From contig NZ_JAKGGD010000001.1 in assembly GCF_021556615.1 (NCBI RefSeq), positions 1 through 64,000 of the forward strand: a stretch of DNA of 64,000 bases. Direction: 5' to 3'. The notes under the pieces are model-generated. The model saw only the letters and a list, made by a program, of their open reading frames with translations. It ran no database searches and was not told the DNA's origin. Below are positions 18,508-28,199 of this stretch, one piece after another (within the stretch, counting starts at the first letter, position 1; each line of letters opens with the position of its first letter). The position numbers were made by a program, and so were the translations under genes. The stretch comes from Paracoccus salsus. GTDB taxonomy: Bacteria > Pseudomonadota > Alphaproteobacteria > Rhodobacterales > Rhodobacteraceae.

Positions 18508-20787
18508 ATGGACGAGCGCAGGCAGGACACGGCACGGCAGGCGGCACTGGATTACCACGAGTTTCCGCGACCCGGCAAACTGGAGATCCGGGCAACGAAA
18601 CCGCTGGCGAACGGTCGTGACCTGTCGCGCGCCTATTCGCCCGGCGTTGCCGAGGCCTGCCTGGAGATCAAGGCCGACCCTGCGAATGCCAGCCGCTTCA
18701 CGGCGCGCGGCAATCTGGTCGCTGTGGTCACGAACGGCACCGCCGTCCTGGGTCTGGGCAATATCGGCGCGGCCGCGTCCAAGCCGGTCATGGAAGGCAA
18801 GGCGGTCCTGTTCAAGAAATTCGCCAATATCGACTGTTTCGACATCGAGGTCGATCAGCCGGACCCCGAAAAGCTGGCCGACATCGTCTGCGCGCTGGAA
18901 CCCACATTCGGCGCGATCAATCTCGAGGACATCAAGGCTCCGGATTGCTTCATCGTCGAGAGGCTGTGCCGCGAGCGGATGAACATTCCGGTCTTCCACG
19001 ACGACCAGCACGGCACGGCCATCGTCGTGGGCGCCGCGGCCACCAATGCCCTGCGCGTCGCCGGCAAGAATTTCGAGGACATCAAGGTGGTCTCGACCGG
19101 GGGTGGGGCGGCCGGGATCGCGTGCCTGAACATGTTGCTGAAACTGGGCGTCAAGCGCGAGAATGTCTGGCTGTGCGACATCCACGGCCTGGTCTACGAG
19201 GGCCGGGCCGAGGACATGAATCCGCAGAAATCGGAATTCGCGCAGGCCAGCGATCTGCGCAGCCTCGCCGATGTGATCGAAGGCGCCGATCTGTTCCTCG
19301 GGCTGTCGGGTCCCGGCGTGCTGAAGTCCGCACTGGTCGGCAAGATGGCCAGCCGCCCGATCATCTTCGCGCTGGCCAATCCCACGCCCGAGATCCTGCC
19401 CGACGAGGTCCGCAGCGTCGCGCCGGATGCGATCATCGCCACCGGGCGCAGCGATTTTCCCAACCAGGTCAACAACGTGCTGTGCTTTCCCTTCATCTTC
19501 AGGGGCGCGCTGGATGTGGGCGCGACCACCATCAACGACGAGATGGAGATCGCCTGCGTCGAAGGGATCGCCGCGCTGGCCCGCGCGACCACCGCGGCCG
19601 AAGCCGCCGCGGCCTATCGCGGCGAGACGCTGACCTTCGGTCCCGACTACCTGATCCCCAAGCCGTTCGACCCGCGGCTGGTCGGAATCGTCTCCAGCTC
19701 GGTCGCGCGCGCGGCGATGGAATCGGGGGTGGCCACCCGGCCGATCGCGGATCTGGATGCCTACAAGCGGCAGCTGGACGGATCGGTGTTCCGCTCTGCG
19801 CTGATCATGCGGCCGGTCTTCGAAGCCGCAGCCACCTGCCAGCGCAGACTGGTCTTTGCCGAGGGCGAGGACGAACGCGTGCTGCGTGCCGCCAACGCCA
19901 TGCTCGAGGAAACCACCGACGTGCCGATCCTGATCGGGCGTCCCGATGTCATCGCCACCCGCGCCGAACGCGCCGGGCTTCCGATCCGTCCCGAAAAGGA
20001 TTTCGAGATCGTGAACCCCGAAAACGACCCGCGCTATCGCGACTACTGGGAGACCTATCACCAGCTGATGGCGCGGCGCGGGGTCAGCCCCGATATCGCG
20101 CGGGCGATCATGCGGACCAACACCACCGCCATCGCCGCCGTCATGGTCAGCCGCGGCGAGGCCGACAGCATGATCTGCGGCACCTTCGGGCAATACAACT
20201 GGCACCTGCAATATGTCCGCCAGGTGCTGGCGCGCGGCGGGCTGCACCCGGTCGGCGCGCTGTCGATGATCATTCTCGAGGACGGGCCGCTGTTCGTCGC
20301 GGACACCCAGTGTCACAACGACCCCACGCCCGAGCAGGTGATGGAAACCGTAGAGGGCGCCGCCCGCCATGTCCGGCGCTTCGGGCTGACGCCCAAGATC
20401 GCCCTGTGCGCGCATTCGCAGTTCGGCAATCTGGACACCTATACCGGCCGCAAGATGCGCGCCGCGCTCGAGTTGCTGGACGCGCGCGAACCGGACTTCA
20501 TGTATGACGGCGAAATGCATGTCGACGCCGCGCTGGACCCCGAACTGCGTGAACGGATCTTCCCCGGCTCGCGGCTTGAAGGCGCGGCGAACGTGCTGGT
20601 CTTTCCCGGCACGGATGCCGCCTCGGGCGTGCGCAACGCGCTGAAGATGCGCGCCAGCGGACTCGAGGTCGGGCCGATCCTGATGGGCATGGGCAACCGC
20701 GCCCATATCGTCACGCCATCGATCACCGCACGCGGCCTGCTGAACATGAGCGTGCTGGCGGGGACCCCGGTGGCGCATTACAGCTAG
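18508..20787 (+). CDS. maeB: NADP-dependent malic enzyme with C-terminal phosphotransacetylase-like domain
   Basis: A 759-residue two-domain protein. Residues 1 to about 430 are malic enzyme ([44 protein letters not shown] nucleotide fold, [30 protein letters not shown]), which decarboxylates malate to pyruvate with NADP(H). The C-terminal part ([50 protein letters not shown]) resembles phosphate acetyltransferase and in known relatives acts as an acyl-CoA-responsive regulatory domain. It links the TCA cycle to pyruvate and NADPH during growth on acids. Start at [18 protein letters not shown] upstream. Confidence 0.96.
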   Translation: MDERRQDTARQAALDYHEFPRPGKLEIRATKPLANGRDLSRAYSPGVAEACLEIKADPANASRFTARGNLVAVVTNGTAVLGLGNIGAAASKPVMEGKAVLFKKFANIDCFDIEVDQPDPEKLADIVCALEPTFGAINLEDIKAPDCFIVERLCRERMNIPVFHDDQHGTAIVVGAAATNALRVAGKNFEDIKVVSTGGGAAGIACLNMLLKLGVKRENVWLCDIHGLVYEGRAEDMNPQKSEFAQASDLRSLADVIEGADLFLGLSGPGVLKSALVGKMASRPIIFALANPTPEILPDEVRSVAPDAIIATGRSDFPNQVNNVLCFPFIFRGALDVGATTINDEMEIACVEGIAALARATTAAEAAAAYRGETLTFGPDYLIPKPFDPRLVGIVSSSVARAAMESGVATRPIADLDAYKRQLDGSVFRSALIMRPVFEAAATCQRRLVFAEGEDERVLRAANAMLEETTDVPILIGRPDVIATRAERAGLPIRPEKDFEIVNPENDPRYRDYWETYHQLMARRGVSPDIARAIMRTNTTAIAAVMVSRGEADSMICGTFGQYNWHLQYVRQVLARGGLHPVGALSMIILEDGPLFVADTQCHNDPTPEQVMETVEGAARHVRRFGLTPKIALCAHSQFGNLDTYTGRKMRAALELLDAREPDFMYDGEMHVDAALDPELRERIFPGSRLEGAANVLVFPGTDAASGVRNALKMRASGLEVGPILMGMGNRAHIVTPSITARGLLNMSVLAGTPVAHYS

Positions 20788-20855
20788 ACCGGCAACGGGC
20801 GGTGCGGGCGCTTCGAATCACCTTCGCCCGCAAGACGGCGCCCGCGCGCCGCGGG

Positions 20856-20911
20856 TTTGCAAATGCGGCGGCGCAGCATTGCCATGTTTGCAGGTTTTTG
20901 CATTTTGCAGC
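20856..20911. promoter_or_regulatory. Cluster of TTTGCAAA-like boxes upstream of prpE
   Basis: A perfect TTTGCAAA palindrome lies at 20856-20863, and TTTGCA half-sites follow at 20887, 20897 and 20904, all in the same orientation. Short-chain fatty acyl-CoA regulators of the ScfR family (PccR in Rhodobacter) are reported to bind paired TTTGCAAA sites upstream of propionyl-CoA genes. The position, about 130-185 bp before the propionyl-CoA synthetase start, fits; the spacing of the degenerate sites does not match the reported pair exactly. Confidence 0.5.
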
Positions 20912-21040
20912 TCCTGCCCGGTGCGGGCGCCGGATTCCTGCCGATAACTGCGACATCCGGTTGGCCGGTCCCGCTAACAGTGTTGCGTCCTGCCGGGTTG
21001 GACCCGTAACACGATCAGACTGTTCAGGAGGGGGCATACG

Positions 21041-22930
21041 ATGGCATACCAGGATGTATACGCAGGCTGGAAATCCGATCCCGAAGGGTTCTGGATGTCC
21101 GCGGCCGAGGGGATCGACTGGGATCGCGCGCCAAGCCGCGCCTATTTCGACCAGGGTCCGGCCGGGGAATGGTTCGCCGACGGCCTGGTGAACACCTGCT
21201 GGAACGCGGTCGATCGCCATGTCGAGGCCGGTCGCGGCGATCAGCTGGCGATCATCCATGACAGCCCGATCACCCATTCCTCTCGCGCCATCACCTATCG
21301 CGAACTGCGCGACCGTGTCGCCAGCCTGGCCGGCGCCCTGCGCGCCAACGGCGTCGAGAAGGGCGACCGCGTCATCATCTACATGCCGATGGTCCCCGAG
21401 GCGCTGGAGGCGATGCTGGCCTGCGCCCGTCTCGGGGCCATCCATTCGGTCGTGTTCGGCGGGTTTGCCGCGCATGAGCTGGCGGTCCGCATCGACGACG
21501 CCAGGCCGCGCGCCATCATCGCCGCCTCGTGCGGTCTGGAACCCGGCCGCGTGATCCATTACAAGCCGCTGCTGGATTCCGCCATCCAGCAGGCCAGCCA
21601 CAAGCCCGATTTCTGCGTCATCCTGCAACGCGAGCAGGAGGTGGCCGAGTTGATCCCGGGACGGGACCTGGCCTGGCACGACTTCCAGTACGGTGTCGAG
21701 CCGGCCGAATGCGTCCCGGTCGAGGGCAATCATCCGGCCTATGTCCTCTACACCTCGGGCACGACCGGCCAGCCCAAGGGCGTGATCCGTCACACGGCCG
21801 GCCATCTGGTCGCGCTGAACTGGACGATGAAGAACATCTACGGAATCGACGCCGGCGATGTCTTCTGGGCCGCTTCGGATGTCGGCTGGGTCGTCGGCCA
21901 CAGCTATATCTGCTATGGCCCGCTGATCGCCGGCGCGACCACCATCGTGTTCGAGGGCAAGCCGGTCGGCACGCCCGACGCGGGCACGTTCTGGCGGGTG
22001 ATCCAGGACCACAAGGTCAAGTCGTTCTTCACCGCGCCCACCGCGATCCGCGCCGTCAAGCGCGAGGACCCGGACGGCGAACTGATCAAGGACTACAACC
22101 TGTCCAGCCTTCAGGCCGTGTTCCTGGCAGGCGAGCGCGCCGATCCCGACACGATCCAGTGGCTGGAAGACAAGCTTCATCTGCCGGTGATCGACCACTG
22201 GTGGCAGACCGAGACCGGCTGGGCGATCGCCGCGAACCCGTTCGGGATCGAACGGATGCCGGTCCGCAAGGGCAGTCCCTCGGTCGCGATGCCGGGCTAT
22301 GACGTGCAGGTTCTGGACGAGGCCGGCCAGCCGGTTCCCGCCGGGACGCTTGGCGCGATCGCCGTCAGGCTGCCCCTGCCGCCCGGCACCCTGCCCTCGC
22401 TGTGGAACGCCGAGGACCGGTTCCGCAAGGCCTATCTGGACCATTTCCCCGGCTATTACGAAACCGGCGATGCGGGCTATGTGGACGAGGACGGCTATAT
22501 CTACATCATGGCGCGCACCGACGACGTCATCAACGTCGCGGGCCACCGCCTGTCGACCGGCGCGATGGAAGAGGTTCTGTCCGGCCACCCGGCGGTTGCC
22601 GAATGCGCGGTGATCGGGGTCGCGGACAGCCTCAAGGGGCAGATGCCGCTGGGGTTCCTGTGCCTGAAGAAGGGTGTGGACACCCCCGACGAGCAGATCG
22701 TGCGCGAGGTCGTGGCAAGTGTCCGCGACCAGATCGGGCCGGTCGCCGCCTTCAAGCTGGCCTGCGTGGTGGAGCGGCTGCCCAAGACACGGTCGGGCAA
22801 GATCCTGCGCGCCACCATGGCCAAGATCGCGGATGGCGAGGACGTCAAGACGCCCGCGACCATCGACGATCCCGAGATCCTCGACGAGATCGCGACGGCG
22901 CTGCAAGGCATCGGCTACCCGAAACGCTGA
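21041..22930 (+). CDS. prpE: Propionyl-CoA synthetase
   Basis: A 629-residue AMP-forming acyl-CoA synthetase most like PrpE. Visible: YVLYTSGTTGQPKGVIR (P-loop), WAASDVGWVVGHSYI (acetyl/propionyl-CoA synthetase block), WWQTETGWAI, YYETGDAGYVDEDGYI, and the acylation-site motif PKTRSGKILRATM, whose lysine is typically controlled by acetylation or propionylation. It activates propionate for the methylmalonyl-CoA or related route. A tight AGGAGGGG ribosome site precedes MAYQDVYAGW. Upstream TTTGCAAA boxes suggest acyl-CoA-responsive control. Acetyl-CoA synthetase is a close alternative, but the N-terminus fits PrpE better. Confidence 0.9.
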   Translation: MAYQDVYAGWKSDPEGFWMSAAEGIDWDRAPSRAYFDQGPAGEWFADGLVNTCWNAVDRHVEAGRGDQLAIIHDSPITHSSRAITYRELRDRVASLAGALRANGVEKGDRVIIYMPMVPEALEAMLACARLGAIHSVVFGGFAAHELAVRIDDARPRAIIAASCGLEPGRVIHYKPLLDSAIQQASHKPDFCVILQREQEVAELIPGRDLAWHDFQYGVEPAECVPVEGNHPAYVLYTSGTTGQPKGVIRHTAGHLVALNWTMKNIYGIDAGDVFWAASDVGWVVGHSYICYGPLIAGATTIVFEGKPVGTPDAGTFWRVIQDHKVKSFFTAPTAIRAVKREDPDGELIKDYNLSSLQAVFLAGERADPDTIQWLEDKLHLPVIDHWWQTETGWAIAANPFGIERMPVRKGSPSVAMPGYDVQVLDEAGQPVPAGTLGAIAVRLPLPPGTLPSLWNAEDRFRKAYLDHFPGYYETGDAGYVDEDGYIYIMARTDDVINVAGHRLSTGAMEEVLSGHPAVAECAVIGVADSLKGQMPLGFLCLKKGVDTPDEQIVREVVASVRDQIGPVAAFKLACVVERLPKTRSGKILRATMAKIADGEDVKTPATIDDPEILDEIATALQGIGYPKR

Positions 22931-22944
22931 CGATCTGGCGCGAT

Positions 22945-22994
22945 GGGGGCTTTGCCCCCGCGAAAACCGCCCCTTCGATGGGGGCGGTTTTCGC
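22945..22994. terminator. Double hairpin between prpE and aroA
   Basis: GGGGGC-TTT-GCCCCC is followed at once by a 14-bp stem, GCGAAAACCGCCCC with GGGGCGGTTTTCGC, and a loop of about seven bases. The AAAA and TTTT runs inside the stem let it work from both sides, which suits two convergent genes. Confidence 0.75.
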
Positions 22995-23036
22995 CCTTTC
23001 CTGACCGGGTGTCGACCGCGCCGCCGGTCACCGATG

Positions 23037-24368
23037 TCAGCCCAGCTCGGCGCCCAGCCCGGCCATCAGCGGCAGGAAATCCGGGAAGGATGTCGCGATC
23101 GGGCCGCCATCGTCGATCCCGACGGGATTGTCCGTCGCCAGGCCAAGCACCAGGAACGACATGGCGATCCGGTGGTCCAGATGCGTGACCGCACATCCCC
23201 CGCCCGGCACCCGCGACATGCCATGCACGGTCATGCTGTCGCGGGTCTCCTCGACCCGGACGCCGTTGGCCTCCAGTCCGCGCGCCATGGCATCGATGCG
23301 GTCGCTTTCCTTCACCCTGAGCTCGGCCACGCCATTCATGACCGTCACGCCCTCGGCGAAGGACGCGATCACCGACAGGATCGGGAACTCGTCGATCATG
23401 CTCGCCGCGCGCCCGGACGGCACGGTGACGCCCTTCAGCGCGGAATGCCGCACGACAAGATCGGCGACCGGTTCGCCGCCCTCTTCGCGGACATTCTCGA
23501 AGACGATGTCGGCACCCATCTCCAGCAGGGTCACATACAGCCCGTCGCGCGTCGGATTGCGGCTGACACCCGGAACGCGGATGTCCGAACCCGGAACGAT
23601 GAGCGCCGCGGCGACGGGAAAGGCCGCGCTGGATGGATCGCGCGGCACCGCCACCGCCTGCGCGGTCAGTTCCGGGCGTCCGGTGAGGGTGATGACATGA
23701 CCCTCTTCGGTGGTCCGTGTGCCGATCTCGGCGCCAAAGCCCGACAGCATCCGCTCGGAGTGGTCGCGGGTCGGCTCGGCCTCGATCACGACCGTCTGGC
23801 CCGGCGCGTTCAGCCCGGCCAGCAGGATCGCGGACTTGATCTGGGCGCTGGCGACGGGCGTGCGATAATGCAGCGGAACCGGGTCCTGCGCCCCCCGGAT
23901 GGTGATCGGCAGCCGCCCGCCCTCGCGCGCGGTGATCTGCGCGCCGAACTGCGACAGCGGCTCGGTCACGCGCGCCATGGGACGCCGCGACAGGCTGGCA
24001 TCGCCGACGAATGTCGCGGTGATCGGGGTCGTCGCCATCGCGCCCATGATCAGCCGGACGCCGGTGCCGGAATTGCCGCAATCGATCGCGCTTTCGGGTT
24101 CGCGGAACCCGCCCACGCCGACGCCGTGGACCGACCACTCACCCGGCCCCAGGCGTTCGACCTCGGCCCCGAACGCGGCCATCGCCCTGGCGGTGTCCAG
24201 CACGTCCTGGCCTTCCAGCAATCCGGTGATGCGTGTCTCGCCCACCGCCATCGCGCCAAGGATCAGCGCGCGGTGGCTGATCGACTTGTCCCCGGGCACC
24301 TGCGCCTCTCCCTTCAGCGGTCCGCCGCGGCGGGAGGTCATCGGACGGGGATCGGCGGAATGCGACAT
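23037..24368 (-). CDS. aroA: 3-phosphoshikimate 1-carboxyvinyltransferase (EPSP synthase), class II-like
   Basis: A 443-residue shikimate-pathway enzyme joining PEP to shikimate 3-phosphate. Motifs: [31 protein letters not shown] (98-103 are GNSGTG), [41 protein letters not shown] and [12 protein letters not shown]. The overall pattern resembles the class II enzyme of Agrobacterium CP4, but the residue matching CP4 Ala100 is Gly101, the form associated with normal glyphosate sensitivity. Starts at MSHSADPRP; converges on prpE across a shared terminator and diverges from the alkylation-repair gene. Confidence 0.96.
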   Translation of the reverse strand: MSHSADPRPMTSRRGGPLKGEAQVPGDKSISHRALILGAMAVGETRITGLLEGQDVLDTARAMAAFGAEVERLGPGEWSVHGVGVGGFREPESAIDCGNSGTGVRLIMGAMATTPITATFVGDASLSRRPMARVTEPLSQFGAQITAREGGRLPITIRGAQDPVPLHYRTPVASAQIKSAILLAGLNAPGQTVVIEAEPTRDHSERMLSGFGAEIGTRTTEEGHVITLTGRPELTAQAVAVPRDPSSAAFPVAAALIVPGSDIRVPGVSRNPTRDGLYVTLLEMGADIVFENVREEGGEPVADLVVRHSALKGVTVPSGRAASMIDEFPILSVIASFAEGVTVMNGVAELRVKESDRIDAMARGLEANGVRVEETRDSMTVHGMSRVPGGGCAVTHLDHRIAMSFLVLGLATDNPVGIDDGGPIATSFPDFLPLMAGLGAELG

Positions 24369-24481
24369 GGGGCACCTGTTCTCTTGCGCCGGTCTTTTAA
24401 CGCCGGCATCGGCGGGCTGCCACCATCTTCTTGCGGGCGGGCCGCTTGCTTCCTAGAAACGCGGGGAAAGGGGACCGCCGG

Positions 24482-25156
24482 ATGGACGAACTGAACGCGC
24501 TGCGCGCGCTGGCCGATCACGACGAGGCCGCACGGATGGCGGCCCATCACAAGGCCGATCGTGTCTATCTGGGTGTGTCGAACCCGCAGCTGGACGGGCT
24601 GGTGGCCGAATGGCGCGCGGCGCTCGACGTCGAGGGGCGGGTCGCGCTGGCCGCCGCATTGTGGGACAGCGACATCCACGAGGCGCGGATCGCCGCCGCC
24701 AGGCTGCTGACCCAGGCCCGCATGCGCCCCGATGACGCGGCGTGGTGCCTGATCGCCTCATGGGTGCCCCGGTTCGATGCCTGGGCCATCGCCGATCATG
24801 CCATGATCGCGGGTCAGAAACGGCTTGTCGCCGACCCGGCGCGACTGGACGAGGTCGAGGCCTGGCCCGACCACCCCAGCCTGTGGGTCAGGCGCGCGGC
24901 CCTTGTCGGCACGCTGCCCTGGGCCAAGATGAACAACCCCAAGCCCGTCGATCTGGAACGGCGCGAGCGCGCGCTGGGTTGGGCCGCGCGCATGGTGGAT
25001 GACCGCGAGCCGCTCATCCAGAAGGCCATCGCAGGGTGGCTGCGCGACCTGTCAAGGCGCGATGCGCCGCGCGTGCGGGACTTCCTGGCCAGGCACGGGG
25101 AGCGGATGAAGCCCTTTGCCCGACTCGAGGCCGCCGCGCGGCTTCAGGACCGATAG
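24482..25156 (+). CDS. DNA alkylation repair protein (AlkD-like, HEAT-repeat)
   Basis: A 224-residue, helix-rich protein resembling the AlkD/DNA-7-methylguanine glycosylase family, whose HEAT-like repeats cradle damaged DNA. Visible blocks are [96 protein letters not shown] and [20 protein letters not shown]. The DAWAIAD stretch corresponds to the catalytic aspartate region of AlkD. The start has AAAGGGG upstream. It overlaps the convergent lipoprotein gene by 13 bp. Confidence 0.82.
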   Translation: MDELNALRALADHDEAARMAAHHKADRVYLGVSNPQLDGLVAEWRAALDVEGRVALAAALWDSDIHEARIAAARLLTQARMRPDDAAWCLIASWVPRFDAWAIADHAMIAGQKRLVADPARLDEVEAWPDHPSLWVRRAALVGTLPWAKMNNPKPVDLERRERALGWAARMVDDREPLIQKAIAGWLRDLSRRDAPRVRDFLARHGERMKPFARLEAAARLQDR

Positions 25157-25686
25157 ACCTCGATCGTCGGCAGATCCGTCAACGACACCCCGATCAGTTG
25201 CAGCGCCGGCAGCGACACCTGGCTTCCGCCACTGGTCGGCCCATCCAGCGGGATCAGATCGACCCTGGCGGATTTGCCGTTGGCGGGGTTGAAGATCCGC
25301 CCGATTCCGCGCGCCTTCACCAGCGGTGTCTTGATCCAGAATCCGCCCTGCGTCGGGTCGCCAAGCGACGCGACCGTGCTGCCAAGCCGGGTTTCGGCGG
25401 CCGCAGGCGCCTCGGCCGCGGCGGATTTCTGCGCGGCGGTGGTGGTGTCCAGCTGCGCCGCCGAGGCGCGCGCCGCCGCCTTGGGTGCCGGCGCGCGCGT
25501 GATCGCGGTCGCGGCCGCCACCTGTTCGGGCGTCAGGCTGGTCTCGACCTTGCCGGGCACGGCCTCCGCCACCGGCCTGCTGGTCGTCGTGGTCGTCGTG
25601 GTCGTCGTGGTCGTCGCCGCGGGATTGCAACCCGCCAGAATGGCAAGGCCGATTGCCGCGGTCGTGCCGGTCCTGATCATCCGCAT
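25144..25686 (-). CDS. Putative lipoprotein with polythreonine tract
   Basis: A 180-residue protein whose N-terminus [23 protein letters not shown] is a lipoprotein signal with lipobox LAGC. Directly after it comes a run of eleven threonines encoded by a 9-bp repeat, then an alanine/threonine-rich region and a compact C-terminal domain ([66 protein letters not shown]). Rhodobacteraceae homologues are often labelled 'D-galactarate dehydratase', a label the sequence does not support. Likely an outer- or inner-membrane lipoprotein of unknown role. GAGGAG precedes the start. Confidence 0.75.
   Translation of the reverse strand: MRMIRTGTTAAIGLAILAGCNPAATTTTTTTTTTTSRPVAEAVPGKVETSLTPEQVAAATAITRAPAPKAAARASAAQLDTTTAAQKSAAAEAPAAAETRLGSTVASLGDPTQGGFWIKTPLVKARGIGRIFNPANGKSARVDLIPLDGPTSGGSQVSLPALQLIGVSLTDLPTIEVYRS
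25582..25617. repeat. 9-bp tandem repeat encoding polythreonine
   Basis: GGTCGTCGT occurs three times without change, plus a fourth copy differing in its last base. The repeat lies just after the lipobox of the lipoprotein gene. Each unit adds three codons, so copy changes alter length and not frame. Confidence 0.9.
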
Positions 25687-25809
25687 CGGACGCTCCTCGA
25701 GATTCTCGGTCGTGCGCAGCCTAGCCCGCGGCCGCGCCCGACGTCCACCAGCGGTTGCGTGATCGGCGCCGGCTTGTGTGTTCACCGTCACAGGCCTAGA
25801 TTGGATGGC

Positions 25810-26847
25810 ATGAACCATGTTGCGCCTGCCCCCCTCCCCGCGCCCCTCCCCGCGCCCCTCATCGACCCGTTCGCGAGGCCGATCACCTATCTGCGGGTTT
25901 CGGTCACCGATCGCTGCGATTTCCGCTGCGTCTATTGCATGGCCGAACATATGCAGTTCCTGCCCAAGGCCGAGCTGCTGACGCTGGAGGAACTGGACCG
26001 GCTGTGTTCGGCATTTGTCGGCCTCGGGGTGCGCAAGCTGCGCATCACCGGCGGCGAGCCGCTGGTCCGGCGCGGCATCATGCAGTTCTTTCGCGGCATG
26101 TCGCGCCATCTGGGCGCCGGCCTGGACGAGCTGACCCTGACCACCAATGGCAGCCAGCTGGCCCGCTTCGCGCCCGAACTGGTCGATTGCGGGGTGCGGC
26201 GCGTCAATGTGTCGCTGGACACGCTGGACGTGGACAAGTTCGCCGCGATCACCCGCTGGGGCCGGCTGAAGCAGGTTCTGGACGGCATACGCGCCGCGCA
26301 GGACGCCGGGCTGCGCGTCAAGATCAACGCCGTCGCGCTGAAGGGCGTGAACGATGACGAGCTGTTCGACCTGGTGACATGGTGCGGCGACGAGGGCCAT
26401 GACCTGACCTTCATCGAGGTCATGCCGATGGGCGATCTGGGCAACGAGGATCGGCTGGACCAGTACTGGCCGCTGTCGGACCTGCGCGCCCGGCTGGCCG
26501 AACGTTTTACCCTGACCGAACTGGCCGAACGCACCGGCGGCCCGGCGCGCTATGTCCGCCTGGACGAGACCGGCCAGAAGATCGGCTTCATCACGCCACT
26601 GACCCATAATTTCTGCGAAAGCTGCAACCGCGTCCGCGTCACCTGCACCGGAGAGCTGTTCATGTGCCTGGGCCAGGAGGACAACGCCGACCTGCGCGCG
26701 CCCCTGCGCGCCAGCGAGGACGACGAGCCCCTGCGCCAGACCATCCGCACAGCCATCGCCCGCAAGCCCAAGGGCCACGATTTCGACTATTCCCGCCAGT
26801 CCGTCACCGGCCAGATGACCCGCCACATGAGCCATACGGGCGGGTAG
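25810..26847 (+). CDS. moaA: GTP 3',8-cyclase (molybdenum cofactor synthesis)
   Basis: A 345-residue radical-SAM enzyme catalysing the first step of molybdopterin synthesis. It has the N-terminal SAM cluster motif CDFRCVYC, the second cluster [18 protein letters not shown] near the C-terminus, GGEPLVRRG, and ends in Gly-Gly, the required activating tail. The first twenty residues include Pro-Ala-Pro-Leu repeats from a 12-bp tandem duplication that are absent from most relatives. The ATG at 25810 is accepted because the conserved region begins only about residue 18; a later start such as a GTG cannot be fully excluded. moaC is not adjacent. Confidence 0.95.
   Translation: MNHVAPAPLPAPLPAPLIDPFARPITYLRVSVTDRCDFRCVYCMAEHMQFLPKAELLTLEELDRLCSAFVGLGVRKLRITGGEPLVRRGIMQFFRGMSRHLGAGLDELTLTTNGSQLARFAPELVDCGVRRVNVSLDTLDVDKFAAITRWGRLKQVLDGIRAAQDAGLRVKINAVALKGVNDDELFDLVTWCGDEGHDLTFIEVMPMGDLGNEDRLDQYWPLSDLRARLAERFTLTELAERTGGPARYVRLDETGQKIGFITPLTHNFCESCNRVRVTCTGELFMCLGQEDNADLRAPLRASEDDEPLRQTIRTAIARKPKGHDFDYSRQSVTGQMTRHMSHTGG
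25834..25857. repeat. 12-bp tandem repeat in the moaA 5' end
   Basis: CTCCCCGCGCCC occurs twice in tandem with a partial third copy, encoding Leu-Pro-Ala-Pro repeats before the conserved MoaA sequence. In frame and probably without consequence. Confidence 0.85.
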
Positions 26848-27065
26848 CGTCGGACTATTGTTCCCGCTTGCCGCAGATGCATCAGCAAACAGAAAGCTTG
26901 CGACGGGTTTGCGGGACATTCATGTCGTTCGCCGCACTCGCAAAAATGGTCGCCTCTACGTCTGCAAAGCCGATCGATGGAAGGACCGACTGTAACTGAA
27001 CCCCCGGTAGCCATGGACATCGCCCTGTCGTCCCTGTCAGATTGCGCCTATGGAAACGCGGGGAC

Positions 27066-27866
27066 ATGATGACGAATGGGCACAGTCAAACGCTGGCGCT
27101 GTTGATCGACGGCGATAATGCTTCGCCCAAGATTGTAGATGGTTTGCTGACGGAGATCGCGAATTACGGAACCGCAAGCGTAAAGCGGATCTATGGAGAC
27201 TGGACCAGACCGAACCTCACCGGCTGGAAAGACTGCCTCCTCGAGCATTCAATCCAGCCGGTTCAGCAATTCGCCTACACCACCGGCAAGAATGCGACCG
27301 ACGGGGCGATGATAATCGATGCGATGGACCTCCTCTATACAGGACGCTTTGCCGGATTTTGTATCGTTTCCAGTGACAGTGACTTCGCTCGCCTTGCGGC
27401 CCGTATCCGAGAGCAGGGCATAACGGTCTACGGCTTCGGGGAACGCAAGACGCCTCGCCCGTTCATCACCGCTTGCGATAAGTTCGTCTATTTCGATGTC
27501 TTGAACGCGATTGAAGACGAGCAGACAAAGGCGAGGGAGAACGCCAACACGGGAATGCTTGCCACTCTCAAGGCACCGGCTCCTAAGCCAGATCCCAAAA
27601 AATCGAGGCTCGACGCTACTGCGATCGACATGCTGGTCAAGGCGATTGATGCAACTGCCGAGGATGATGGCCAGGCAAATCTTGCAAAGGTTGGGTCACA
27701 TCTCGCCAAGCAGGCTCCAGACTTCGATGCCCGCAACTTCGGATTTCCACGTCTGACGGACCTGGTGGAAGCTTCGGGCATCGCTGAAGTGGAACGTGCT
27801 GGGGAGCACCCGACTATCGTGCGGGTGCGTCTCAGAAGCGACCACAAGTCGATTCGCGGGGCATAG
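27066..27866 (+). CDS. NYN-domain nuclease-like protein with C-terminal LOTUS/OST-HTH domain
   Basis: A 266-residue cytoplasmic protein. The first 150 residues form a NYN (PIN-like) domain: LALLIDGDNASPKIVDGLL, ATDGAMIIDAMDLLYTGRF and CIVSSDSDFARLAARIREQGITVYGFG give the acidic triad. After a short linker (APAPKPDPKKSR) a LOTUS/OST-HTH-like domain follows (LAKVGSHLAKQAPDFDARNFGFPRLTDLVEA). Such proteins are predicted RNA-directed nucleases. Two adjacent ATG codons could start it; GCGGGG lies upstream. The gene and its 5' flank look less GC-rich than the neighbours, hinting at acquisition, though homologues are widespread. Confidence 0.85.
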   Translation: MMTNGHSQTLALLIDGDNASPKIVDGLLTEIANYGTASVKRIYGDWTRPNLTGWKDCLLEHSIQPVQQFAYTTGKNATDGAMIIDAMDLLYTGRFAGFCIVSSDSDFARLAARIREQGITVYGFGERKTPRPFITACDKFVYFDVLNAIEDEQTKARENANTGMLATLKAPAPKPDPKKSRLDATAIDMLVKAIDATAEDDGQANLAKVGSHLAKQAPDFDARNFGFPRLTDLVEASGIAEVERAGEHPTIVRVRLRSDHKSIRGA

Positions 27867-28199
27867 AACGCGCGAACCGGCGACAAGTAACACGCCCTCG
27901 GTTGCGCAGGCGCGACAGGCTTCACTAATGGCGTTGTCAGTTTGGGCTCGGAGCCGCCCTCCGCCCGCCCCTGCCCGCAAGTCGTGCAGTCCGCGGCCCG
28001 CGACCGCATTGCCTAACCCTTCCTTAACCCGCAGCCCGCAAGCGGTGTACGCCCTGTGCATGCGCGGTGCCCCGCCAGTGCACGGGTTGTGACAGGTCAG
28101 ATCCAGCATTTGCAGGGATTTCTCCGACCGGGGCCGAACGCAGGGACACCGGCAACGCGCGCTGCCGTTGCGTGCAACAGCCGCCCTAGGGCGCCGCCG
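27867..28199. other. Gene-free stretch between the NYN gene and ispG
   Basis: About 333 bp where the two genes converge. A minus-strand frame through it lacks family resemblance. A TTAA-N7-TTAG sequence near 28011-28026 (minus strand) looks like a CtrA half-site pair but is not placed before a gene. No clear terminator was seen. Confidence 0.35.

Noticed and set aside
17983..20778. A 931-codon minus-strand frame antisense to the malic enzyme that runs into cdd
   Set aside because: Only its last 131 codons (cytidine deaminase) are real; the rest is the complement of maeB.
20803..20832. Hairpin TGCGGGCG...CGCCCGCA after the malic enzyme gene as a terminator
   Set aside because: The stem is only 8 bp with a 14-base loop and no T run follows; it was too weak to list.
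20723..22906. A 727-codon frame antisense to prpE
   Set aside because: Shadow of the propionyl-CoA synthetase; no recognisable motifs and no ribosome site.
27488..28109. Minus-strand frames over the 3' half of the NYN gene and the gap before ispG
   Set aside because: Antisense of a clear gene, and the part in the gap has no similarity to known proteins or to a structured RNA that I recognise.
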